From Monosporascus cannonballus (lineage: Eukaryota > Ascomycota > Sordariomycetes > Xylariales), in the NCBI GenBank assembly GCA_004154925.1, contig QJNS01000714.1:1-64000 (forward strand): a stretch of 64,000 bases of DNA, in the 5' to 3' direction. Below are positions 23,870 to 34,303 of this stretch, in pieces. Position numbers and translations under genes: made by a program. Below the pieces are notes generated by a model, which saw only the letters and a program-made list of their open reading frames with translations, was not told the DNA's origin and made no database searches. Positions within the stretch are counted from its first letter, which is position 1; every line of letters starts with the position of its first letter.

Positions 23870-26800
23870 TAGATGTTATAAACGAACGCATTTTCTAACT
23901 TAAAAAAATAACAATAATCTTACGACGTTTTTTTAAACCGTTTATAAGAAATTTAAAGAAATTTTTTTTTCCGAAATCGGAAAACCCTTTCAAATAAACG
24001 AAATTATTTAGCTAAATTTTATTAAAAAATTAAGAAAAATCCTTAAACCTTTTAAGCTAAAACTTTTTAACGGAAGTTTAATTAAATTATAATTATTTTT
24101 AATTTAATGCTAAATATATTTCGGGTATTTTCCTATTTAACTTATTACGCTTATTACGCGAATTAAATTCGCAATTAGATAATTTACCGAAAATACGATT
24201 ATTTAATTCGAATCCGTTATAAAAAAAATATTACTTTACTAGTCCAAAAACGAAACCTAAAGGTAATACGAATTTACAGCGATTACGAATGATTCGAATA
24301 AATATTAACAAACACTTTCGAAATAATAAACGAAAAAATAAAAGCCGAAATTCAGATTTAATAATTACGACAAAAAAATTAATATTTAATTACAGCAGTA
24401 CGTTAATTTAGTTAATACCTAAGTTAAACAAAGGACAAAAAGTATTAATAATTAAATTTTTCGTCGGCCTAAAAAATATAAAAAAAACTTTTTAAATTCG
24501 ATCGGCCTAAGTATTTATCGAATTATATTGTTATAATAATTAAGATTAACGATTGACAATACGCATAATGTATTCAAGGTATTAAAAGAAAAAATAATAA
24601 TTAATCCCGATATATAATTAATACTCATGTTTTTCGACGTAATAATATTTTTACGGTATAAAATTAAAACCTATAGAATTAAGAGTTACGTATAAAAGAA
24701 TTAAAACCAGATTAAGTGTTATAATTGTAATAAAATAGGGCATAAGGCAGTATGGTATAAAGTACCTAAGAAACCCCGATAAGATAATTAAAAATTAATG
24801 CCTAAAGAATAATTCAAAAAATTCAAAAAAGAAGGTAAATTTATTAATATAATTCAGCCTAAATAGGTACCAGGTTTCTTATGGCGAAAAATCCAATAAG
24901 GAATACGAAAAACCAGAAAATTAATGCAATAAATTTCGCCAGCATAATAAAAAGTATTATAAGGATAATTACGCTAATACTAAAATTAAACAGAAAGCAT
25001 TTGTTTCGGAACCCCTGATCGATATGGCAAAATGTATGTTATATATTGTTAACGATAAGAATATCCCAATTACGAGAAATAAAAATAACATATTTACGAA
25101 CGAATTGCCCGTATATATTATAAAGGATTCGATTTTCTAAACAGTACCGAAAATAATAAGAATAATAAGCAATAATATCGATATTTTCGAATTATAGCCT
25201 CAGGAAATATTTAATAGTTGGCCAAAATAAAGAATTGGCCCGATAAAAAGTAATACCTATAAGAAGATTTCTTTTATAATTATTAATAATATAATTATTA
25301 AACGGAAAAGGAATTAATTTAGCGCGTAATGAAAAAGTATTGCCAAAAAGTTATTACGGACTTTTATTTTTAGTTAAGATTTATTATAGATTTTTATAAA
25401 AAAAGGTTATTAAAGAAAAAATACGTTAGTTTATAAAAAGTCTCGGGAATAATAATTAGAACGATAAACAATAAAATATAATTGCAAAGATAAGAAAATA
25501 ATTTATTCGATAAAGAAAAGAATTGCAATAAAATTAAAAATAATTCATATAATTCGAAAAAATAATACGCCGGCAATAATAATAAATATAATAATTTAAC
25601 GCGTTAAATAAAAAAATATAAATAAAATTCGATAAATTCGAATAAAAATTAAAAAAAAAGGCTATTTGTAAAAAGGCTACAAGATAATAAAACCTAAAAA
25701 AATTAAAAGGACTTTCAGAAAAAGGTTTTAAACGTAACGATAAAAGCTATTAATAACCTTGTTATTTTGAATATACAAATCGGAACGTATTAATATATCG
25801 CAATAATAAATTGCGGAATTTTAGGCGGGAATTATATTGCATTAAATTCGGTTAATAAGTTAAAATTATTATAAAAATATAAATTAAAACTTTATATAAC
25901 GACGAATACCGAAAGTTAAGAATTTGTTTACGATAAGGAAAAAATTACTTACGAAATTAATTATTTCGAGAGTTTTATTTAAAGATAATACCAAATAATT
26001 AATTTCGATATTGTTTTATTTGGAAATTACGATATGATCTTAGGATTATTATGGATACGTTAATACGAAATTTTAATTAATAACGAAATTAGTTAAGTAA
26101 GGTTCGCTTTATACCTTATTAGTAAGTAAAAAAAAAGAAAATTAAGATTTTAATATTCGATCAATAATAACGATAAATGTAAGTATAAAAATATAATAAA
26201 AACATTATTACCTAAAGCGAAAAAATATAAAACAAAACCGGTATTAAAAAAGAATATAACGTATTATTATTATTATTAAAGCGAAATTAAAATAATTAAA
26301 TAACGATTTAAAATAATACTAACCTTAAAAATTAAAAGATTTAATCAATATATTACTATAATACTACAGATATAAATAGTTTTTCAAAAAGGAGCTCAAT
26401 ACGAAATTATGAAAATATAGCAAATAAAATTATGAAATAATTTTTAAAAAAGAATTTTCGACGAAGTTTTACCTTATTTATAACCTTAACGGAAACGAAT
26501 TACGCATTTTTAAAAAATACATGGAAAATCAGTTATAAAAAAGATAGATTCGATTTTCGAAATTATTAATAAAATATCTTATATTTTTCGTTTCGAAAAA
26601 AAACGAAAAATTAGAACTTATAGTTAATTATTAATAATTAAATAATATTATTATCTTTAATTACGGAAATAAAAATTTAATTTTATAGAATTCACTAATT
26701 TATAATATTTATTTTTAAAAAATAAATATAATTTCATTAACATTTTAAAAAATTTACGAATAAAAAATAATTTGTAAAATAAAATACGGATTATTTAAGT

Positions 26801-29113
26801 ATTTAATTATGTTTATAAGATTTACGAATATTTTAGTAATTGTTTAATGGATGGTAAATTATGTATTACGAAAATATTTCGATATTTTCGTCGTTTGCTA
26901 TTTTAATAATATTTTTATTTTTTCCGGAACGGAAAAAACATATGCAAAATACGTTTATAAAGTTTTTAAGTTTTATAAGATGTAAAGTTATTTGTTAATA
27001 CGGAAAAAAATCAATTCCATAAATAAGAAATAAAGTATTTGGAATATATTAGTGTTTTAAGATATATTAAAATGGATTTTAAAAAAATCACTGTAATTAT
27101 AAAACAATAAATATTAATAATAATTAAGAAAATATAAGTATTCTTTAAATTTGCCAATTATTATAAGAAGTTTATTCGAAATTTTAGTAAAATAATTATA
27201 CCTTTAATAAATCTTACGAAGAGAAAAGAAATATAAATAAACGTTAAATACGAAAAAAGTATTTTAAAATATTAAAGAAATGATTATTAACAAGCTAGTA
27301 TTAATTAGAAACGATTTAAACCATCCCGTTAAATTAAAAATTAAAATTTTAGATTACGTATTAAGTATAATAATCGGATAACGAAATAATTAAAATAAAT
27401 TATATTTTATTATATTTCTTTTATTAAAATTACAAAACACCGAATTTAATTATAGTATTCCGGATAAAAGATTTATGGTTATTATTATGGCAATTCGAAA
27501 GTTTAGGTATTTTTTAAAAAAATTTGTATTAAGTTAAGGTTTATACAGATTATTAAAATCTTACCCGATTTATTATAACTAAGGAGCTTATAAAATAATA
27601 ATTAAAATACGTAAAAAAATTGGCGAATTTCGATTTTGTTATTATTTATAGAAAAACTTTAAAAAATAGTAAAGTAAACGCCTCAGATAAAAATAAGATT
27701 TCGAAAAAGAATTGGTCAAATTAGTTATATAATTTTTAATACCATTAAAAAAATATTTACGCTCGTAATAAATTACGATAATTCGAGCAGTACCATTCGA
27801 TATGCACCAGAAAATCTAGTAATATAATAATAGTTTTTTAAAAAATTAAAAAACGAATAAAATACAAATCCTAGAAAACTATTAGAAAAATGTAGTACGA
27901 AAAATATACGAATATTAGTTATACGGATATTTAGGGATTTATAAAACCTTAAAACAGCTTTAATACATATATTCCTTTTTTAAAATAAAATTAACTGTAC
28001 AGAAAATTATATAATAATGCGATATTTGCATTAAAATAAAAATTCGATAATATAAATTATACGGAAAATTATAACTATTATTAACCGTAAAATAATTATT
28101 GTATTTAGTTATATTCGACTTTATTATTAAATTTCTTATATTAAAAAATTCCAGTTATAAAAATATATTACCATAATATTTTCGTAATTATTAATCGATT
28201 TACGAAGGTTTCCTATTTTTTATCATATTATAAGAATATAAACGCCCAACAAATAATATATATATATATTTTAGACATATTTTTAATATATATAGAGTAT
28301 TAATAAAAATTACTTTAAATAAAAAATTAATATTTGCATTAAAATTTTGGCAAAGCTTTATGGTATAGATCGGCTTAAATTACAAATTATTCAACGTATT
28401 TAAACTTTAAATAAATAAATAAACGGAACGAATAAATCAAATTTTAGAAATTTATTTACGGTATTATATTAATTACGAATAAAATAATTCAATTAAGAAA
28501 TTATTAATCGCATAATTAACTTATAATACTAATTATTATAAAAATATTAAAATAATTTTACGAACGTAAATTTTGGTTTTATTCTAAAAATTTACAAAGA
28601 AATACGCGATAACGGTTTAATTAATATCAAAATAATTCTTATATTAAAATAATTATAACAGTTGCATTAAAAAATAAAGATAAAATTAAAATTGGTACAA
28701 GAGCAAATAAGCAAATATTATAATTAGAAAAAGTTAAAAAAAATTAATTTTCGAAAAAGGGGAAATAGTTTTTCTCGTTACTAAAAATATTTAAATAAAA
28801 CGATTAAATAAAAAACTCGATTTCAAATAAATCGGTCCATATAAAATCGCCAAGAAAATCTCAAAAAATAATTATTAATTAGAATTTCCATTAAAAGTTA
28901 AATTTTATTAAATTTTTTACGTTTTCTTATTCGAATTAATAACAAATATAATTAAGGTATATATGATATAAAACGATATAGAAGTAAAAAATGAATAAGC
29001 ATATAAAATAAAGAAAATTTTCGATATGCGAAAATAAAACGGATTTACCCAGTACCTAATTAAATAGAAAAAGTACCCGGATTCCGAAAATACCTAAAAA
29101 CCCGCCAAAAATC

Positions 29114-29686
29114 TTATTAGCGCCTAGCGCCTATTAAAAAGTTTTTATTAATAACGACGGAATTACTCGAAATAATAGCATTCCAGTCCATAAAAGCTAA
29201 AGAAAAAAATCCTTGGTTTACCGTATCCCAAATAATAACGTTTACTTTACTTAAAGCCTATATTTCGACCATAAATTCTGATTTCAATTGTGTAAGGTCG
29301 TTAAAATCATTTAAGGATTAAAGGATACGATTAACAAATTTTGCACTTTAGGATTAATAGTACTGGCGTTAACGACGTATACGAAAAAAACGCGTAAAAG
29401 TTTCGGATAAAAATTTTTCGGCTATTAATTTTTCTTTTTTTAATTTTTTCGATTTTGCGATATAATGGTTAATCATGGAAATAAGAACTCCTGTTCCGTT
29501 ATACAAATAATTTCGATAAATATATTTTTTATAACGAAAAGCTTCGTCCATTATTCAGTAATTAAGTTGTCGAACAGAATAAAAAGAATAAGATATTACG
29601 TTAAAATTTTCGAATTTAATTAAATTAGCTAGGGCAAGTCGTTATTCGGATTTGCGAAAACGACGTTTAGATATACCGGAAAACAC
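29114..29686 (-). pseudogene. Antisense Zn2Cys6-like ORF in Gypsy B (573 nt)
   Basis: Frame from 29686 (GTG at the position where copy I has ATG) to TAA 29114-29116, exactly 573 nt like the copies in D and I. All six array positions (29501-29590) are TAY, so every cysteine has become Tyr by the RIP-favoured TGY-to-TAY change, while the 2-6-8-2-6 spacing is kept. Downstream comes a Lys-rich SKKLKKEKL helix and a C-terminal WNAIISS-like tail. It overlaps pol by 41 nt. Confidence 0.72.
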
Positions 29687-29761
29687 GTTGAATAAATGCA
29701 AAAGGCTTACCTTAAAAAAAAAGGAAATCTTGAGGGCAAAATTTGTGGAAAAAGGAAATCG

Positions 29762-30149
29762 TATTATGGCCTAACGAGCCATAGTTTCCAGAAACGGTCT
29801 GTTATAACCCAACCATAAACGCATAATAAGGCAAATCACGTAATAAATCACCAATTTACTAGTGGTAAGCCAATAAGCCGGATCACTAATTTACTTGTAA
29901 TAAGCCAGTAAGCCGGATTACCAACTTACTGGTAATAATCCAGTTAATAAAATCAAGATATATATGTTCATTATTTCCATAATTTAAATAGTTTTAGCTT
30001 AAAATAATAATTTATTACTTAAAGTACCTTTGGTATTACGAGACGTAATACGATTATTATATCTATTGCTCAGATTCTTACGATATTCCTGCTAACATAA
30101 ACCCGTACGACTAAGGTTTAATAGTTGGTTAAACCCCCTAGCCGTCACA
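29762..30149 (+). repeat. 3' LTR of Gypsy B
   Basis: 388 bp, starts TATTATGGCCTAACGAGCC, ends GCCGTCACA. Three copies of the 35-bp unit at about 29850-29945 against two in the 5' LTR. Confidence 0.9.
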
Positions 30150-30233
30150 ATTTAATAGTCTTATTTATACGCTTCAGGTTAAAAAGAAGACTGTTATTAG
30201 CTACTATATGAAGTGTAGCACCGCTATCAGCTA
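30150..30233 (-). pseudogene. Copia protease active-site segment
   Basis: The minus strand reads ADSGATLHIVANNSLLFNL, with the D-S-G catalytic triad of a retroviral-type aspartic protease. It is split from its upstream residues by the TIR element at 30234-31094. Confidence 0.9.
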
Positions 30234-31094
30234 AGATGACCCCCCTATCCGCGCTCCACCCCCTCAACGCGCCAGCGTTTTCCCATACAAAATCGCCAAA
30301 ATCGCTATATTTTCAACAACACTTTTAAATTCGAATAAAAATCGTAAAAATAAGCCACCATCGGGATTATTATTGCTATCGAGACCTTAACATAATAAAA
30401 ATATCTAAAAATTGTTATATGTACATAATATCTTTTAAAGTTTTTGTATTTTCGATAAATCTATTTGCTATATACTTTATATGTATATGTTTAAAAATTC
30501 ATAACTTTTTTAACATATAAGATATAAAAAAGATATTGTACATATAATTATTATATTGTACGAGCTATAAAATGCCGGTCCTCATTTATTTATATCTTTG
30601 TTAAATAATAAGATATAATGTAAAAACGAAAAGTGGAGAAAAGGTGGAGAACATTTTGTATGGGAAAAATAATACCTTCTTTTTAAATATTAATAATATG
30701 ATAAATAATAAAGATATAATACTAATATTTTGATAAGTTATAAAGAAATAGGGAGAGTTCAATTAATCGAAACGTGTATATTTTTATCTGTTTTCTTTAA
30801 GGAAATATTTACAAATATCCATACCTTTTCGATCTTAACAATTTGCCATACAATTTGTATGGGAAAATGTTAACGTTTAATTTTCGTAATTTCGACCTTG
30901 ATTTAATCGGTATAAATATTAATATTATGTAATAAAACTTTGTACATCATATCATCTGAAGGCCTTAATTATTATTCCGCTGGTCGTTTTGTAATATCTA
31001 TTTTTGTTAATTAATTATAAATATGCAGTTTTGGTGATTTTGTATGGGAAATGGCGGCGCGTTGAGGGGGTGGAGCGCGGATGAGGGGTCATCT
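30234..31094. mobile_element. Non-autonomous TIR element related to the Fot1/pogo copy
   Basis: 861 bp flanked by TA (30232-30233, 31095-31096). The inverted repeats are about 66 bp; their outer 40 bp match the TIRs of the Fot1/pogo element at 15449 (AGATGACCCC...CGCGCTCCACCCC). There is no transposase frame. The interior is AT-rich with repeated TTTGTATGGGAAA boxes. It is probably mobilised by a Fot1-like transposase in trans. Confidence 0.9.
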
Positions 31095-31207
31095 TATAAG
31101 ATGTATGATATTCTAACTGTTTCCTCCCTTTCCTTTTGATATCAAATAAACTAATCGTTCGTTAGTTATATTAGGGAGTTATACATAGGGTTATCAAGGT
31201 GACTTAC
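31095..31207 (-). pseudogene. Copia gag-protease linker
   Basis: Reads ...SHLDNPMYNSLI then stops from CAA, CAG and CGA, then EREETVRISYILA, joining in frame to the protease D-S-G segment after the TIR element is removed. Confidence 0.8.
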
Positions 31208-31415
31208 TGTGAGACCCTGACATCACACACAGAAGCATATAACTGAAGAAGAAGTGTATTAAAGGTTGCCTGACCTCTAGAAGGTCCTAGCTAGAAAGTG
31301 AAGGTAGCGAACCCTCCTTTTATACACGTAAATACAGGTGGAGCTGGGAGAAAAAGGTACCAGGGGTACAGGAAGTAATTTCCGCTAGTGCTGACTGGCT
31401 TTACTAGGTCTGACA
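31208..31415 (-). repeat. Solo LTR with perfect duplication CTTAC
   Basis: 208 bp, TGTGAGACCCTGAC...AGGTCTGACA, flanked by CTTAC at 31203-31207 and 31416-31420. The minus strand carries GTATAAAAGGAGGG, a strong TATA box, suggesting it belongs to a minus-oriented element. Not RIP-mutated and unlike the other solo LTR except in length. Confidence 0.9.
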
Positions 31416-31420
31416 CTTAC

Positions 31421-31489
31421 GTCAAGCTCAAGTCCTTCCACATCTATATCCAGACCCCCTTTAGGAGTTGGACAGAAAGTATAGAGTTC
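31421..31489 (-). pseudogene. Copia gag-pol readthrough segment
   Basis: In-frame continuation beyond the gag TAG: PTPKGGLDIDVEGLELDV, then cut by the solo LTR at 31415. Confidence 0.75.
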
Positions 31490-32464
31490 CTAAGTGGAAA
31501 TGGCTTGGTCTTCGAAATCGTTTAAAGCTACTTTTAAACGCTTTTTGCCCGAATCAACAGCTTTTAGAGCCGTTTCTTGAGTTATATTGACCTGTTGGTC
31601 TTCATTGTCGGTATCGATAAGTTGACCTATTAGGGCGACCTCGTTGGCTTCTCTTTCTTCTCGTTTTGAAGAAGTAGGGGTTGATTTATCCCTTTTCTTT
31701 ATTTCTGGCTTCCCCTTTTTGCTCTTAGGGGCTGGTTTCTTCCTAACCTTATTGGTTGGATTTTTCCAGCTCGAAGGAGCCTTGTCAGGGTGAAGAAAGT
31801 AACAGTCCTTCTCCGTATGACCGATGATTTTGCAATAAGAACAACGTTTATTGTTATTCTTCTTCTTCCAGCTGTTTTTAGCCTCTTTTAAGGCTAACAG
31901 CTGCCCCTTTTTCTTCCGACCTCTAGCTTCGTCGATTAATGACGAAAAAAGTTTTTCAGAAGTATAGGATTTGGAATCCTTTCGAAGGGATTGGGTTATA
32001 TTCTGGACGAAGGCTTCGAAGTCGTCTGACAACGAATTTAAAACCCAGGATATAACTACCTTATCGGGCGGTTCCAGGTCCTTCGATTTCAACTCGTTAG
32101 TTAACGACTTGACCTTATTAAGGTATTTTTCCATGGATTGGAAGTCGTCGTATGCAGAGTTAAAAAATTCCTTTAATATAAGAAATTCAATTGTAAATCC
32201 TTCAGGCCTATATTGGCCATGAAGAACTTCCCAGGCTTCTTTGCAACTGGTTATAGCCTTTATATGGTGCAAAGGTCCGCTTTCGCACAGTAGCTGTATG
32301 GTAGCCAAGGCTTTGTTATTATCGGATTGGGATAAATTATTCCCTATATCCGTTGTTATAGCGTGATCAAGGCCTTCGCGTATAAGCGTAGCCTTAGTCC
32401 GAATGGACCATAATTCTATGTTGGCACTGCCTTTAAGTAGGAAAGGCTTGTTGGAGATGCCCAT
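31490..32464 (-). CDS. Copia Gag polyprotein portion with zinc knuckle
   Basis: 324 codons, intact from ATG 32464 (MGISNKPFLLKG) to TAG 31490. It has the UBN2/Copia gag fold: LKGSANIELWSIR at the N-terminus, then WEVLHGQY and a SLTNELKSK helix. The retroviral zinc knuckle CSYCKIIGHTEKDC (C-x2-C-x4-H-x4-C) is at about residue 212, followed by a basic Lys-rich tail. Gag packages the element RNA into virus-like particles. The TAG is probably a former CAG, since the same frame goes on (ELYTFCPTPKGG) to the protease, so the original product was a Gag-Pol polyprotein. I chose this ATG because the residues upstream of it do not resemble gag. Confidence 0.88.
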   Translation of the reverse strand: MGISNKPFLLKGSANIELWSIRTKATLIREGLDHAITTDIGNNLSQSDNNKALATIQLLCESGPLHHIKAITSCKEAWEVLHGQYRPEGFTIEFLILKEFFNSAYDDFQSMEKYLNKVKSLTNELKSKDLEPPDKVVISWVLNSLSDDFEAFVQNITQSLRKDSKSYTSEKLFSSLIDEARGRKKKGQLLALKEAKNSWKKKNNNKRCSYCKIIGHTEKDCYFLHPDKAPSSWKNPTNKVRKKPAPKSKKGKPEIKKRDKSTPTSSKREEREANEVALIGQLIDTDNEDQQVNITQETALKAVDSGKKRLKVALNDFEDQAIST

Positions 32465-32651
32465 GATTATCAAGGACGAAAAGTTATATAAACTCTTCGA
32501 AATGGGTAAGAAGATGTGGTCTGATGAAGCTGAAAATTTAATGCCAGAAAAAGGTGATTCTGGCGATCTTCAGCATGAAGAAATGATATAAATCGGTGAA
32601 TGTTTGGGCGAGATATGAGGGAGTGTTGTTGTTGTTGTCAGCTGAAGCTGT

Positions 32652-32666
32652 CCGGTGCTCATAACC
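32652..32666 (-). promoter_or_regulatory. Candidate Copia primer binding site
   Basis: The minus strand reads GGTTATGAGCACCGG directly after the 5' LTR end CTCACA. Position is right for a tRNA primer binding site; the primer is not identified. Confidence 0.5.
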
Positions 32667-32876
32667 TGTGAGAAAGGGTGTTAAATTTGTAATGTATCTA
32701 AGCTCTGAATTCCCAACAACAACTGGAAAATTCAGAGCTATATATATACACGAATAAATGGATTATTAAGCGTATCATTCCATTATTAATCAGTATGAAA
32801 ACGTATGGAAGAAAAGGATTTTTTATTCCGGAAGCGTATAGGGGTAGACCCACTTTTCCGGATCCGGATTCCTAGA
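32667..32876 (-). repeat. Copia 5' LTR
   Basis: 210-bp partner of 3735-3944, bounded on the right by the second GGACG (32877-32881). Confidence 0.93.
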
Positions 32877-32881
32877 GGACG

Positions 32882-33601
32882 ACTTGCGCATCGCATCCGT
32901 CTGGGGGTTCTTCTGCGGTGCCCCACGGGAGCTAGGGAGCGACCGGAAAGCGAGTAAGCCTCTGATCGACCTTCTGGACGCACTCAGGAAGCTCCAGGTC
33001 AGGGACGAGCACGGAAACGATGCCAAGCACGAGTTGGGCGGCAGTTATTGGGCGGACCTGCCAACCTTCGCCTCGATGTTTCGGGAGCACGGGATAGGTA
33101 ACAGTATCGGCGACTTCCTCCAGACTTTCCTCTAGCCTTAGGAAGTGATTTGATTTCTGATGAGTCATGCGACACAGGCGTGCTCTCGAACGAGGGTATG
33201 GAGATCAGCGCATGGGTGGCACACGGGATCTCTTTCCTCAACGCGGCCTCGTTCGCCGCAACGTGCCTCGCCAGCAATCCCGGCTGGTCCGGCATGGCTT
33301 AGTATGTTAAGAGCTGCATGAGCAAGGCGCTGGGCGGTCCGTATCCGTAGGATACGCCCAAGCCACGTTACCGCGCGGCCGTCTACGTACCAGCGGCCCC
33401 TGCTTGGATTTCAATAGTCGGGCGGAAAATCCACGAGCTGTGCAGGGAAGGGGGGGCCGGTCCGATTTAAAGAGCTGGGACTCGTGGGATAAGGACCTTA
33501 ACAATGCTGCGGCGAGCCATGATATCGATGGCGAGGTACGGGAGATCACTCTCAGGGCTAGAGACGAGATGAGAGCTATTCGGAGAAGGCTTGATCTATG
33601 A
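32882..33601 (+). pseudogene. DUF3632-like host gene, 3' part after Copia insertion
   Basis: Continues the frame of 3632-3734: DLRIASVWGFFCGAPREL, LIDLLDALRKLQV and SYWADLPTFASMFREHG, the helical pattern I associate with the fungal DUF3632 family of unknown function. At 33093-33136 a frame change can be removed by a GT-AG intron of 38 or 44 nt, shorter than usual. The next part reads EISAWVAHGISFLNAASFA, with TAG stops after GMA and GGPYP. It then reads AAVYVPAAPAWISIVGRKI, and after a frameshift in a G run near 33445 SWDSWDKDLNN to RRRLDL and a stop at 33599-33601. Broken by the Copia insertion and by later mutations. The family name is from pattern memory; the gene-disruption evidence does not depend on it. 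Confidence 0.65.
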
Positions 33602-34303
33602 TTACTCCGATTTAGCCTTGGTTTTTTGTGAGATTTAAGACCTGATAGTGTCCCGCCGTAGTGTGGGGCCTCACATTTTTCGGCACTTCAGGATCTGACA
33701 TTTTTGTACTTGTAAAAACGACTTTATGGTATCAAAAACTGTAATTGGCTACTTTTTGTGCATGTTCCATCCTTCCCCCTTTAGCGTACCCAGAGCCAAA
33801 AAGAAATGCCAAGGATGAAAGCAGAAAAGCCGATGGAATCTGTAGCCTTATTTGTAGATTGGGGGGTTGGCTAGTCTCGGTCGGTTGAGTTGATGAAGTT
33901 GTCTGCGTCGACTGACTGACCTGCTCAGCCTGGGTAGACTGGGTAGACCGAGTGATCGGCCCTGATCTAGTGTATTATGGAAAAGGGCACCCCAGCTAAG
34001 GTTTTCGGGTAATTGTTATTTCTTCTCGGAGCCCTATATCAGTGGATCGCCCACAACAAGTGGGATCAACGCTTCCTAGCTTTAGGCAAGTCAATATACC
34101 CTCAAGAGCTGTGCACCTGATCCTTAGTAAGTGTGCCATAGTGTTTCTCGTAGATGCTGTCGTCAGAATAGGCTGCGTAGTCCGATTGTATTGAGGAGGT
34201 CCTATGCTTAGATCGGTGAACGATGATGCAGCCATCGCGCCCCCATCATCTGTAGAGTTCTGTGAATACCATGCTCCTCACCATAGACCCTTGAGGCGAG
34301 GAA
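33602..34303. other. Unassigned region upstream of gag fragment F
   Basis: Balanced composition, no convincing gene. TGTGAGATTTAAGACC at 33627 could be an LTR start, but no matching partner or duplication is present. A minus-strand 79-codon frame (33996-34235) has no recognisable motif. Confidence 0.35.

Larger units (their letters stand above)
15155..29154 (+). pseudogene. Gag-pol of Gypsy B, split by Gypsy D
   Basis: The gag ATG is at 15155. After 20 codons (ending RLD) Gypsy D intervenes, and the frame resumes at 23875 (VINERIF). The zinc knuckle at 24717-24758 keeps Cys, Cys and His; the fourth ligand is TAT. The RT palm reads CYFNNIFIF near 26900 (Asp-Asp decayed to Asn-Asn). The integrase core lies near 28150-28450 and the chromodomain near 29015-29110. 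The stop is TAA at 29152-29154. Same superfamily as A, different U3. Confidence 0.85.
14682..30149 (+). mobile_element. Gypsy chromovirus B (carries Gypsy D)
   Basis: Target duplication ATTTA at 14677-14681 and 30150-30154. LTRs are 353 bp (left) and 388 bp (right); the difference is one 35-bp tandem unit. Subtracting D (15215-23869 plus 5 bp) leaves 6808 bp. Plus-strand gag-pol with chromodomain and an antisense ORF, all heavily RIP-decayed. It sits in the Copia protease coding region. Confidence 0.92.
3735..32876 (-). mobile_element. Ty1/Copia LTR retrotransposon with nested insertions
   Basis: Minus-strand element bounded by two 210-bp LTRs (3735-3944 and 32667-32876) with the 5-bp duplication GGACG on each side (3730-3734, 32877-32881). 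In order from the right it holds gag, protease, integrase, reverse transcriptase and RNase H, the normal Copia order. About 4.9 kb of its own sequence remains; the rest of the 29 kb is nested elements. Joining the pieces restores one continuous gag-pol frame at every junction checked. Stops inside it are CAA/CAG/CGA to TAA/TAG/TGA changes. A few hundred bp of RT/RNase H are missing next to fragment C. Decay is mild compared with the Gypsy elements inside it. Confidence 0.93.

Noticed and set aside
29850..29945. CRISPR-like regular repeats of about 35 bp
   Set aside because: The units are contiguous with no spacers and lie inside retrotransposon LTRs of a eukaryote.
33996..34235. 79-codon minus-strand frame
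   Set aside because: No motif, no homologue recognised and no supporting neighbours.
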